Part shown: positions 1 to 6,255 of the stretch, in pieces
Layout: each line of letters starts with the position of its first letter
Position numbering within the stretch: position 1 is the first letter of the stretch
DNA from: Candidatus Nomurabacteria bacterium
GTDB lineage: Bacteria > Patescibacteriota > Minisyncoccia > Phycocordibacterales > UBA9973
Length of the DNA stretch: 10,009 nucleotides
Assembly (NCBI GenBank): GCA_023267115.1
Contig: JAHFNV010000017.1
Coordinates: 1 to 10,009 of the forward strand
Reading direction: 5' to 3'
Notes under the pieces: model-generated
Database searches by the model: none
The model's input: only the letters and a program-made list of their open reading frames with translations
What the model was told of the DNA's origin: nothing
Made by a program: the position numbers and the translations under genes

Positions 1-2
1 AT

Positions 3-1178
3 TCTGCTTTATCGGCCAACAAAGCGCGGTCTGGGCTTACCATGCTTGGCATTGTCATCGGCATTGCTTCGGTGATTGCCATGGTTTCAATCGGCAATGG
101 AGCGAAGGTGGCGATTCAATCAAGCATTGAGGGTTTGGGGTCAAATCTTCTAACAATTTTGCCTGGCATAGTCCAACCGGGACGAGGGATCATTTCTTCT
201 GGTCGCGGCGGCGCACAGACGTTAAAAAATGAAGACATAGACATTTTGAAAGCAATAGACGGAGTGGCCACTATCTCCCCTGAAGTCTCTCGCCGATTTC
301 AAGTAGTAGCAATTGGTAATAATACAAACACTACCATTACTGGTGCTACTCCAGACTATGTTGCCGTGCATAACATTACCTTGGCTAACGGATCTTTCAT
401 CTCTGATGCCAATCAAAGAAGTCTCGGTAGGCAGGCAACCCTGGGAGCAACAGTAGCCACCGACCTTTTTGGTGATCAAGATCCACTGGGAAAGACAATT
501 CGTATAAATAAAATTAATTTTAACGTCATTGGAATTTTAAATGCCAAAGGCGGAGCTGGATTTTCTGGTCCGGATGATATGATTTTCGTACCTCTATCCA
601 CTATGCAGAAAATTCTAGCCGGAGTGGACTATCTTTCCATGATGGTCGTATCAGTGTCGGATAAAAATAAAATGGCGGAAGTCAAAAACTTGGCAACTAA
701 TGCGCTGCTAAATAAACATCGCGCAACTGAAGCAGATTTCTCAATCATTTCGCAAGAAGATATTTTGGGAACACTGACTACTGTCATAGATACTTTTACA
801 ATTTTCCTAGCGGCTATCGCTTCGATCTCGCTTTTAGTCGGGGGCATCGGCATTATGAACATGATGCTGACCACTGTTACCGAACGCACTAAAGAAATTG
901 GCTTGCGAAAAGCGATTGGAGCTAAACGAAAAGACATCAGTATGCAATTTTTGACTGAAGCGGTGATGCTCACTTTCGTTGGCGGGATTCTTGGGATTAT
1001 TTTAGGCTGGCTGATAGCTTTCACTGTGACCTATTTAGGAATTGTAAAAACAGAAGTGTCCTTATCTTCAGTATTTCTGGCTTTCGGCGTGTCCGCCGGC
1101 ATTGGCATTATTTTCGGTTACTACCCCGCCCGCCGGGCCGCCCTGCTTAATCCGATTGACGCGCTAAGGTATGAGTAG
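3..1178 (+). CDS. MacB/FtsX-family ABC transporter permease (5'-truncated by window edge)
   Basis: Membrane subunit of a MacB-type (mechanotransmission) ABC transporter, which couples cytoplasmic ATP hydrolysis to movement of an extracytoplasmic domain. The reading frame is open to position 3, and residues before the first ATG (position 42) continue the family pattern ANKxRSGLTMLGI, so the gene begins upstream; 391 codons are visible. A first membrane segment (LTMLGIVIGIASVIAM) is followed by about 215 residues of extracytoplasmic MacB_PCD-like domain. Three C-terminal membrane segments then enclose the coupling motif TERTKEIGLRKAIGAKRKDI, and the end YPARRAALLNPIDALRYE is typical of the family. 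The ATPase partner is not in the window and may lie upstream. Substrate cannot be told: the family includes drug/peptide exporters, lipoprotein release and cell-division FtsX. The family call is firm; the role is unknown. Confidence 0.93.
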   Translation, partial: SALSANKARSGLTMLGIVIGIASVIAMVSIGNGAKVAIQSSIEGLGSNLLTILPGIVQPGRGIISSGRGGAQTLKNEDIDILKAIDGVATISPEVSRRFQVVAIGNNTNTTITGATPDYVAVHNITLANGSFISDANQRSLGRQATLGATVATDLFGDQDPLGKTIRINKINFNVIGILNAKGGAGFSGPDDMIFVPLSTMQKILAGVDYLSMMVVSVSDKNKMAEVKNLATNALLNKHRATEADFSIISQEDILGTLTTVIDTFTIFLAAIASISLLVGGIGIMNMMLTTVTERTKEIGLRKAIGAKRKDISMQFLTEAVMLTFVGGILGIILGWLIAFTVTYLGIVKTEVSLSSVFLAFGVSAGIGIIFGYYPARRAALLNPIDALRYE

Positions 1179-1204
1179 ACAAATGGGTCTAAATATGCTA
1201 CACT
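1176..1204 (+). promoter_or_regulatory. Candidate upstream promoter of the cold-shock gene
   Basis: TAGACA (1176-1181) and TACACT (1199-1204) are separated by 17 bp. TG at 1196-1197 makes an extended -10. The -35 box overlaps the TAG stop of the permease gene. Start would be near 1211, giving a leader of about 77 nt before the ATG at 1288. Seen by eye only. Confidence 0.5.
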
Positions 1205-1223
1205 CGTGAAACAAAGTAGGTGC

Positions 1224-1252
1224 GTGAAAAGAGTCGATTTCTCAAATATACT
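1224..1252 (+). promoter_or_regulatory. Candidate downstream promoter of the cold-shock gene
   Basis: GTGAAA (1224-1229), 17-bp spacer and TATACT (1247-1252). The -10 is good and the -35 matches at four of six positions. Start would be near 1259, about 29 nt before the ATG. It may be an alternative to, or work in tandem with, the upstream promoter. Confidence 0.4.
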
Positions 1253-1287
1253 TATGTTTGTAATTTAACAACTTAACTAAAAAGTCA

Positions 1288-1485
1288 ATGACTGGTACTA
1301 TAAAAAGACTCACTGATAAAGGTTTCGGTTTCATCACCGCAGAAGGGCTGCAGAAAGATTTATTCTTTCACGGCAATTCTCTAGTGGGCGTAACTTTTGA
1401 TGAATTGAAGGAGGGCGATACGCTTTCTTTTGATACAGAAGAAGGGCCAAAAGGATTGAGTGCTACGAACGTAAAGCGCGCGTAA
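1288..1485 (+). CDS. Cold-shock domain protein (CspA family)
   Basis: Single-domain OB-fold nucleic-acid-binding protein of 65 residues, the usual CSD length. It begins with MTGTIKRLTDKGFGFITAEG, which carries the RNP1 motif KGFGFI at about residues 11-16. RNP2 appears as LFFHGNS, close to the canonical VFVHxS and with the aromatic residues that stack on bases. Members bind single-stranded RNA/DNA and act as RNA chaperones. The gene stands alone between candidate promoters and a strong terminator, so it is probably a monocistronic mRNA. No Shine-Dalgarno sequence is visible before the ATG. Which Csp paralogue it is, and whether it responds to cold, cannot be told from sequence. Confidence 0.95.
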   Translation: MTGTIKRLTDKGFGFITAEGLQKDLFFHGNSLVGVTFDELKEGDTLSFDTEEGPKGLSATNVKRA

Positions 1486-1498
1486 GATTTTATCCAAT

Positions 1499-1528
1499 AA
1501 AAAAACTCGTTTCTGGCGGGTTTTTTTG
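1499..1528. terminator. Bidirectional intrinsic terminator between csp and rpsT
   Basis: Stem AAAAACTCG (1501-1509) pairs with CGGGTTTTT (from 1517) around loop TTTCTGG and runs into a T-tract on the plus strand. The mirror image (A-tract upstream, T-tract downstream) also works for the minus strand. It therefore probably ends csp from the left and rpsT from the right. Confidence 0.8.
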
Positions 1529-1583
1529 TTTCTTACACCTCCATTTTTTCAAACAATTGTTTGCTGGAGATAATTCACTCTAC

Positions 1584-1844
1584 TTATTTGGTCAACCTTG
1601 ATAAACGGGATTTTTTGTGCGCGGCATTATTTTTTTTGATGACCCCGCTTTTGGCCGCCTTGTCTATCGCTTGAAAAGCGGAACTCAAAAGTTTATTGGT
1701 TTCAGCCTTATCCGTTTTATCTCCCTTGGCGATTTTTTCAATCTTCTTTATTAGCTCTTTCATTGCACGATTTCGACGATCATTAAAAGCTTTCTTGCGT
1801 AAAGAACCGCGAACCGCTTTTTGAGCTGATTTTGTTATAGGCAT
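1584..1844 (-). CDS. rpsT: 30S ribosomal protein S20
   Basis: Small basic protein that binds 16S rRNA early in 30S assembly. The 86 residues match S20 in length and pattern: an N-terminal MPITKSAQKAVR (family MPNIKSAxKRxR), long amphipathic helices, and the signature DKAAKSGVIKKNNAAHKKSRL near the C-terminus. The start at 1844 is preferred over an in-frame ATG at 1880. The family begins with MPxxKSA, and the 12 extra residues (MLFFGFSARLLF) are hydrophobic and lie across the promoter. An extended -10 box ends 7 nt before this ATG and there is no Shine-Dalgarno sequence, so the mRNA may be leaderless. It is divergent from ruvA and apparently monocistronic. Confidence 0.95.
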   Translation of the reverse strand: MPITKSAQKAVRGSLRKKAFNDRRNRAMKELIKKIEKIAKGDKTDKAETNKLLSSAFQAIDKAAKSGVIKKNNAAHKKSRLSRLTK

Positions 1845-1851
1845 AAATAGT

Positions 1852-1880
1852 AATCTAGCAGAAAAGCCAAAAAAGAGCAA
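1852..1880 (-). promoter_or_regulatory. rpsT promoter (extended -10, leaderless spacing)
   Basis: Read on the minus strand: TTGCTC (1880-1875), 17 bp, then TGC plus TAGATT (1857-1852). The -10 ends 7 nt before the ATG at 1844, putting the predicted start at or 1 nt from the A of the start codon. It almost abuts the ruvA -10 on the other strand. Confidence 0.5.
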
Positions 1881-1883
1881 ACG

Positions 1884-1892
1884 TGTTATGAT
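1884..1892 (+). promoter_or_regulatory. ruvA promoter (extended -10, leaderless spacing)
   Basis: TGT followed by TATGAT (1887-1892) forms an extended -10. Exactly 6 nt separate it from the ATG at 1899, so transcription should start at the A of the start codon. No convincing -35 is seen, as expected for an extended -10. Confidence 0.55.
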
Positions 1893-1898
1893 TACATC

Positions 1899-2471
1899 AT
1901 GATCGGCAGTATTAGAGGAAAAATAATTTTGAAAACTGACAAATTTTTAATAATTGAAACTGGCGGAGTCGGTTATAAAATGAACGTATTGCCGGAGGTG
2001 CTGTCTGGTATGAAAAAAGTGGGTGATGGTATATCACTATGGACGCATACTCATGTGCGAGAAGATGTATTAGATTTATATGGATTCACAGATCGGCAAG
2101 AATTAGAATTTTTTGAAATGCTCCTAAATGTTTCCGGCATCGGACCAAAATCAGCCCTGGCTATTTTAGGCATTGCTTCAATTGAAACATTAAGGAAGGC
2201 CATTAAAACCAGCGACACCGCATATCTTACAAAAGTTTCCGGCATTGGCAGAAAAACGGCTGAAAAAATAATTATTGAATTGCGAGATAGAATAGGTGAA
2301 GAAAAAACAGGAACTTCTTTGCAGGGAGAATTAGATGCTCTGGAAGCTCTTAAATCTCTGGGTTATTCGCAAAATGAGGCACGCGAAGCCTTGAAAAAAG
2401 TAAAAGGAGATATAGATACCAACACCAAAATCCGCGAAGCCTTGAAAATATTAGGAGGGAAATCGCGATAA
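1899..2471 (+). CDS. ruvA: Holliday junction DNA helicase subunit RuvA
   Basis: RuvA tetramers hold the four-way junction and recruit RuvB motors for branch migration in recombination and fork repair. The protein is 190 aa, close to normal length, with all three domains. The N-terminal OB fold (about 1-63) starts with MIGSIRGKI and contains VGYKMNV and THTHVREDVLDLYGF. The middle domain has two helix-hairpin-helix DNA-binding motifs (NVSGIGPKSALAIL and KVSGIGRKTAEKIIIELRD). The C-terminal UBA-like domain III (about 145-190) contains EALKSLGYSQNEAREAL and contacts RuvB. ruvB and ruvC are not in the window. fpg follows after 33 bp, and co-transcription is likely. Confidence 0.97.
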   Translation: MIGSIRGKIILKTDKFLIIETGGVGYKMNVLPEVLSGMKKVGDGISLWTHTHVREDVLDLYGFTDRQELEFFEMLLNVSGIGPKSALAILGIASIETLRKAIKTSDTAYLTKVSGIGRKTAEKIIIELRDRIGEEKTGTSLQGELDALEALKSLGYSQNEAREALKKVKGDIDTNTKIREALKILGGKSR

Positions 2472-2504
2472 TAGAACAAAAATTTGTTATGGAAATAGAT
2501 AATT

Positions 2505-3392
2505 ATGCCTGAATTACCAGAAGTTGAGACAACAGTGAGGGGTCTAAGAAAAAACATACTAGGCCTTATTATAAAAAGTGTCTGGACGGACCTAACCACA
2601 AGCGATAAACGGAAATGCGATACTGTCGCGAATATTAAATATTTCAAAACTTTTAAAAAAGAGGTGGTTGGTAGAAAAATCTTATCTGTTGAAAGACGGG
2701 CCAAAAATATTTTAATAAATTTGTCAGGCAAATCAAGGAAAACTATCCTTATTCATCTGAAAATGACCGGGCATTTGCTTTACGGAAAATACAAAAGAGA
2801 TCCTATCAATCGATTCATTCATTTCACTATTACTTTTAAGAACGGAGAAAAATTATACTTCTCTGATATGCGTAAATTCGGGAAAATAACTCTACTAGAT
2901 ACAAAAGTGGCGCGCGACAGTAAACATTTGAACAACCTGGGTCCCGAGCCGCTGGAAAAAAGTTTCGGTTTCGCAAAATTTAAGGAGAGATTAGATAAAA
3001 AACCTCGTGGAAAAATTAAAACAGTGCTAATGGACCAAGGGGTATTGGCTGGAATAGGAAATATTTACTCCGACGAAATATTGTGGCAGGCAGGAATACA
3101 TCCGGAAAAGAGAGTTGTGGCAATAAAAGAACCAGAACTGAAACTGATGTTTAAAGCGATAAAAGAAATACTGGCCAAAAGTATAGATTTCGGCGGAGAT
3201 TCAATGTCGGACTATCGCAATATTCATGGCCTGCCCGGAAAATTTCAATTACACCACCAAGCCTATCGGCGAACCGGAGAAAAATGTCGAAAAAGAGGCC
3301 CACCTCACGGCGGGGCAAGTTGCCAGGGCATCATAACCAGAAAAATAATAAACGGCCGTAGCGCCCACTTTTGCTCGGTGCATCAGAAATGA
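2505..3392 (+). CDS. mutM: Formamidopyrimidine-DNA glycosylase with an altered zinc finger
   Basis: Base-excision repair enzyme removing 8-oxoguanine and formamidopyrimidines, with AP-lyase activity through the N-terminal proline. Catalytic features are intact: MPELPEVE (P2, E3), the lysine of RRAKNI (K67), the intercalating region LKMTGH (M88), R123 and F125 in DMRKFG, and the H2TH core MDQGVLAGIGNIYSDE with N186. At 295 aa it is longer than typical (about 270). The terminal finger is unusual. The family has CxxC-x16-CxxC; here C261-x11-C273-x16-C290-x2-H293, so about nine extra residues lie between the first pair and the last ligand is histidine. The insertion coincides with a GC-rich palindrome. 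The gap to ruvA is 33 bp with no Shine-Dalgarno sequence. It converges on the TrmH-like gene. Endonuclease VIII (Nei) is excluded by the PELPEVE start. Confidence 0.95.
   Translation: MPELPEVETTVRGLRKNILGLIIKSVWTDLTTSDKRKCDTVANIKYFKTFKKEVVGRKILSVERRAKNILINLSGKSRKTILIHLKMTGHLLYGKYKRDPINRFIHFTITFKNGEKLYFSDMRKFGKITLLDTKVARDSKHLNNLGPEPLEKSFGFAKFKERLDKKPRGKIKTVLMDQGVLAGIGNIYSDEILWQAGIHPEKRVVAIKEPELKLMFKAIKEILAKSIDFGGDSMSDYRNIHGLPGKFQLHHQAYRRTGEKCRKRGPPHGGASCQGIITRKIINGRSAHFCSVHQK
3297..3323 (+). repeat. Short palindromic in-frame insertion inside the fpg zinc finger
   Basis: The DNA contains GCCCaCC (from 3298), loop TCAC (3305-3308), then GGcgGGGC (to 3316), an imperfect GC-only hairpin in an AT-rich gene. 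It encodes roughly GPPHGGASC, residues with no counterpart in the standard CxxC finger. The 27-nt length keeps frame. I infer a mobile palindromic element or a fixed repeat unit. No second copy is present in this window. Confidence 0.45.
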
Positions 3393-3430
3393 ATTTAGCA
3401 TTAGTGTGCGACCGCTTCTTATTGCTAAAT
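3393..3430. terminator. Inverted repeat between convergent fpg and trmH-like genes
   Basis: ATTTAGCA (3393-3400), immediately after the fpg TGA, is perfectly repeated in inverse at 3423-3430 around a 22-nt loop. It fills most of the 46-bp convergent gap. There is no good T-tract on either side, so a terminator role is a guess; it could instead protect mRNA 3' ends. Confidence 0.3.
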
Positions 3431-3438
3431 AAGACAAG

Positions 3439-3906
3439 TCACAGAACTCCAAACAATACTATCCCCAACGCCACCGAGACATTTAGGGATTCTTTTTTGC
3501 CGCGCATTGGGATTTCGGCGATTAGGTCGCATCTTTTTAGAATATTCTTGGGTATGCCTAACACTTCGGCACCCACGATGAAACAATTTTTGTTTTTTAA
3601 TTTTACTTTTTTATAATCTATAGAATTTAGATCTTGCTCGACAGCAATAATTAAAAAATTTTCCTTTTTAAGTTTGGCCAACAGGGGGAAAATATTTTTC
3701 TTCTGTTCCCATGACACATATTCTTCCGCGCCCAGGGCAGATTTAGCTAAATCTTTTCGCTTGCGACCAAAACGGTCTAAGGGCGCCGGCGTGTAGCCTG
3801 TCAAATAAATTTTATTTATCCCGGCCGCATCAGCTGTCCGAAACATGGCGCCGACATTTTGGACACTTCGGATATTATGAAAAATTAAAATGGTTTCTCT
3901 TGGCAT
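3439..3906 (-). CDS. SpoU/TrmH-family RNA 2'-O-methyltransferase
   Basis: SPOUT-class enzyme that uses SAM, bound in a C-terminal trefoil knot, to methylate ribose 2'-OH in tRNA or rRNA. All three motifs are visible in 155 aa: motif 1 NIRSVQNVGAMFRTADAAG (N17, R23), motif 2 FIVGAEVLGIP (E114, G117), motif 3 IPMRGKKESLNVSVALG (S140, N142). There is no N-terminal substrate-binding extension, so this is a minimal catalytic domain, the size seen for TrmL/TrmH-like proteins. The target (for example Gm18 or position 34 of tRNA, or rRNA) cannot be assigned. The start follows the stop of the upstream glycosylase gene by 6 nt with no Shine-Dalgarno sequence, so translation is probably coupled within a two-gene operon. 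Confidence 0.93.
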   Translation of the reverse strand: MPRETILIFHNIRSVQNVGAMFRTADAAGINKIYLTGYTPAPLDRFGRKRKDLAKSALGAEEYVSWEQKKNIFPLLAKLKKENFLIIAVEQDLNSIDYKKVKLKNKNCFIVGAEVLGIPKNILKRCDLIAEIPMRGKKESLNVSVALGIVLFGVL

Positions 3907-3912
3907 TTTTGG

Positions 3913-4548
3913 TTAAAATAATCTAGATTGCACATCTTCCAGCCTTTGTGCTTTTTGGGTCTTTTGTTCCGGCTCAGGCTCTGGGACTTCGGGTGTATTA
4001 ATTTTTTGAAGCGCGCCAGGCAATTTTTTGAAGGTGTTTTCAAATGTTTTCATTGCTTCGTTTCCGCGCAGAGCAGCGGCCGGATGCAACATGGGCAAAA
4101 TAAAATATTTTCCTACTTTAAAAAGTTTGCCTTGATCGCGAGTAATCTTGGCCATCGGTAAAAAATAATTCATGGAAAACCTGCCAAGTGGCACAATCAC
4201 TTTTGGATTGATAATATCAATCTGCCTGGTCAAATATGGCTTGTAGCTTTCAATTTCTTCAGGCAGTGGATCGCGGTTGTCCGGCGGACGACGTTTGACG
4301 ATATTAGTGATGTAAACATCGATTTCTTGCCAGCCAATTTCTCGAATGCATTTTCGTAGAAGCTGCCCGGCTCGTCCGACAAAAGGCCGTTTTTGCTGAT
4401 CTTCATTAAAACCTGGTGCCTCTCCGATAAAAAGCACTTCGCAATTGGGATCACCTTCACCAAACACTAGATTGGATTTTAAAAGCGACAAGCTTTTATC
4501 GCCCATAATTTCTTTCTCCAAACCTTCGAGTGTGGCTAACTTGTCCAT
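3913..4548 (-). CDS. Family 4-type uracil-DNA glycosylase lacking the Fe-S cysteines
   Basis: Removes uracil arising by cytosine deamination or dUMP incorporation. Family 4 (UDGa) features are clear: LVFGEGDPN (27-35), catalytic motif GEAPGFNED (42-50), RPFVGRAGQLL (54-64), YITNIVKRRPPDNRDPLPEE (79-98) and the HPAAALR loop (155-161). Family 4 enzymes carry a [4Fe-4S] cluster on four cysteines: a CxxC near the N-terminus, one in KCRPP and one before the PYL/KWL segment. Here these positions are non-cysteine (no CxxC; R86; Y102), and only C36 and C67 exist in the whole protein. After a Pro/Glu-rich linker the protein ends in QSRLF, which fits the bacterial sliding-clamp motif QxxLF. The extended -10 lies 6 nt before the ATG. 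It is the first gene of an operon with the TrmH-like gene. Confidence 0.9.
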   Translation of the reverse strand: MDKLATLEGLEKEIMGDKSLSLLKSNLVFGEGDPNCEVLFIGEAPGFNEDQQKRPFVGRAGQLLRKCIREIGWQEIDVYITNIVKRRPPDNRDPLPEEIESYKPYLTRQIDIINPKVIVPLGRFSMNYFLPMAKITRDQGKLFKVGKYFILPMLHPAAALRGNEAMKTFENTFKKLPGALQKINTPEVPEPEPEQKTQKAQRLEDVQSRLF

Positions 4549-4554
4549 ATATAA

Positions 4555-4563
4555 AGTATACCA
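4555..4563 (-). promoter_or_regulatory. udg promoter (extended -10, leaderless spacing)
   Basis: On the minus strand TGG precedes TATACT (4560-4555), then 6 nt to the ATG at 4548. Predicted transcription start is the A of the start codon. No -35 match was found. Confidence 0.55.
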
Positions 4564-4598
4564 AAAAAAATCATATTTTATCCTTATACACCATAAAA

Positions 4599-4607
4599 TG
4601 TTATTAT
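4599..4607 (+). promoter_or_regulatory. TMTC-like gene promoter (extended -10, leaderless spacing)
   Basis: TGT plus TATTAT (4602-4607), then 6 nt to the ATG at 4614. Predicted start is the A of the start codon. It is divergent from the udg promoter, with 38 bp between the two -10 elements. Confidence 0.55.
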
Positions 4608-4613
4608 AAAAAG

Positions 4614-6251
4614 ATGTTATTACGAGAACGGTTAAAAGAAGATTGGATATTTGTTCTATGTTTTTTTGTTTTAATTTTTCTCATCTATGGACAATCTTTG
4701 TCTGGAAATTTTGTTTTTGACGACAGAAATCTGGTTGAACACCAAGAACTTCTTTCCAATCTTCAAAATATGGGGCAAGTAATCATGTATCCATTCTGGA
4801 ATACGGAAAGTGGGCTTTATCGTCCTATTACTCTCTTGAGTTATATGTTTAATTTTATATTTTTAGGCGCCGATCCTGCTGGATTTCATTTCATAAACCT
4901 AGTGTCATATTTTTTAATTTGTACGCTAATTTATCTATTCATTAAAAGACTGTTTAAAGAGAAAAAACTGGCGCTCGTCACCACTCTTTTGTTTTTACTG
5001 TTGCCGATACATACGGAAGTAGTGGCAAATATCTCTGGACGCGGGGAACTTTTAGCCTTATTTTTTTCTTTACTAACTCTCTATGAACTCGCAAACGCGA
5101 GGATAAACGAAAAAGAGACAAAGGGTACTGGAGAAGTGAACTTTTGGCGAGTGGGATTTTGGATGCTATTGGCTATAGGATCAAAAGAAACAGCCATCAC
5201 GGTCATTCCTCTTGCTTTGATAGTTATATACATCAAAGAAAAGCGGCTGAACTTAGAAATGGCAAAAAAATATTTCCGGAGTATGTCGGCGATTTTACTA
5301 GCTGCAATCTTTTATTTTTTTGTGCGTTTTTTCGCGCTGGGACCGAAAAATTTTTTCCGGGTACAAACAAGTCTGATTGAAAATCCATTGATGTTTTCAG
5401 ATGCTTGGTCGCGCGTCATCACCTCTCTAAAGATATTATGGATGTATTTTGTCAAAACTTTTTGGCCGGTAAATTTGTGTTCGGATTATTCTTACAACCA
5501 AATACCGGTCGTTAATAATTTTTTCAATCCTGGTACTATTCTAGGACTACTGCTTTTACTGTTCGCCATTGCGCTTATTTTTGTTTATAGAAACAAAAAA
5601 CCTGTTATTTCGCTGGCTTCGGCCATATTTATTTTTAGTTTCTTGCCTGTTTCAAATATTTTCTTCCCCATCGGCACCATCGCCGGAGAAAGACTTTTTT
5701 TCTTCCCGACCTTGGGGCTTTGTTTGGGCTCGGTTTTCATACTGACCAGACTATTCGACTTTTCTTTGTCTAAAGGGGTTAAAGTCGCTCTTCTTTTTTT
5801 AGTTGTTGTTTGGCTCGGTGTTTACGGAGTTGCCTCTTTTAAAAGACAGGGTGTGTGGCTTGATGAGAAAAATCTATTTTTGTCCGGAGCGGTTTGTGCG
5901 CCTGAAAGCGTGCTCTCCAGGTCAAATTCGGGAGCCATATATTTACTGCACGGCAACCTCGAAAAAGCGAGGGAGGAGCTGGAATTGGCCAGGAAAATAA
6001 AGCCGATATACTCAAAGGGGTTAAATAATTTGGGTCTGGTTTACTTTAAAATGGGAGAAAATGAAAAAGCTAAGGAGCTTTATCGAGAAGCGCTTAAACA
6101 AGATTTTCCATACAGTGGCACATACGAGAATCTGATATTGTTGTATTTAAACGAGGGAAAAATTGATCAGGCGCGCCGTTGGCTTTTATTTTTATATCCA
6201 GGCAACCAAAAACTAGTAGACGCTTTAATAAAAAATTATTTAAAAAAATAA
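4614..6251 (+). CDS. TMTC-like polytopic membrane glycosyltransferase with C-terminal TPRs
   Basis: GT-C fold membrane protein resembling eukaryotic TMTC proteins, which transfer mannose from a polyprenyl-phosphate donor to protein Ser/Thr. Of 545 residues, the first about 410 hold many hydrophobic segments (first at about 11-26). A GT-C-like acidic pair follows in FVFDDRNL (D36, D37). The TMTC pattern continues with YRPITLLSYMFN (69-80), ADPAGFHFINL (86-96), LPIHTEVVANISGRGELLA (130-148), SKETA (190-194) and SNIFFPIGTIAGERLFFFPT (347-366). About three TPR units occupy about 436-540. The start at 4614 is preferred over an in-frame ATG at 4530 because the latter lies upstream of the predicted transcription start and inside udg. 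A GT2 gene follows by 4 nt, a plausible donor synthase. The acceptor and the sugar are unknown. Confidence 0.85.
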   Translation: MLLRERLKEDWIFVLCFFVLIFLIYGQSLSGNFVFDDRNLVEHQELLSNLQNMGQVIMYPFWNTESGLYRPITLLSYMFNFIFLGADPAGFHFINLVSYFLICTLIYLFIKRLFKEKKLALVTTLLFLLLPIHTEVVANISGRGELLALFFSLLTLYELANARINEKETKGTGEVNFWRVGFWMLLAIGSKETAITVIPLALIVIYIKEKRLNLEMAKKYFRSMSAILLAAIFYFFVRFFALGPKNFFRVQTSLIENPLMFSDAWSRVITSLKILWMYFVKTFWPVNLCSDYSYNQIPVVNNFFNPGTILGLLLLLFAIALIFVYRNKKPVISLASAIFIFSFLPVSNIFFPIGTIAGERLFFFPTLGLCLGSVFILTRLFDFSLSKGVKVALLFLVVVWLGVYGVASFKRQGVWLDEKNLFLSGAVCAPESVLSRSNSGAIYLLHGNLEKAREELELARKIKPIYSKGLNNLGLVYFKMGENEKAKELYREALKQDFPYSGTYENLILLYLNEGKIDQARRWLLFLYPGNQKLVDALIKNYLKK

Positions 6252-6255
6252 AAAA

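Noticed and set aside
1254..1268. A four-codon ATG-to-TAA mini-frame (M-F-V-I) in the csp leader, considered as a leader peptide.
   Set aside because: Too short to distinguish from chance; no regulatory codons and no terminator after it.
1550..1563. Perfect 14-nt palindrome CAAACAATTGTTTG downstream of rpsT.
   Set aside because: No T-tract follows it on the minus strand, and the csp/rpsT bidirectional terminator is a much better stop. It could bind a regulator, but one copy beyond a gene end is not evidence.
4230..4463. A 77-codon minus-strand frame within udg.
   Set aside because: Out-of-frame shadow of a gene with complete catalytic motifs.
4530..4613. An upstream ATG extending the TMTC-like protein by 28 residues.
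   Set aside because: It would lie upstream of the predicted transcription start and overlap udg; the added sequence is polar and unlike the family.
6170..6177. GGCGCGCC octamer, also present at 9565-9572, considered as a repeat or recognition site.
   Set aside because: Both copies lie in coding sequence explained by the protein, and two 8-mers in 10 kb carry no weight.
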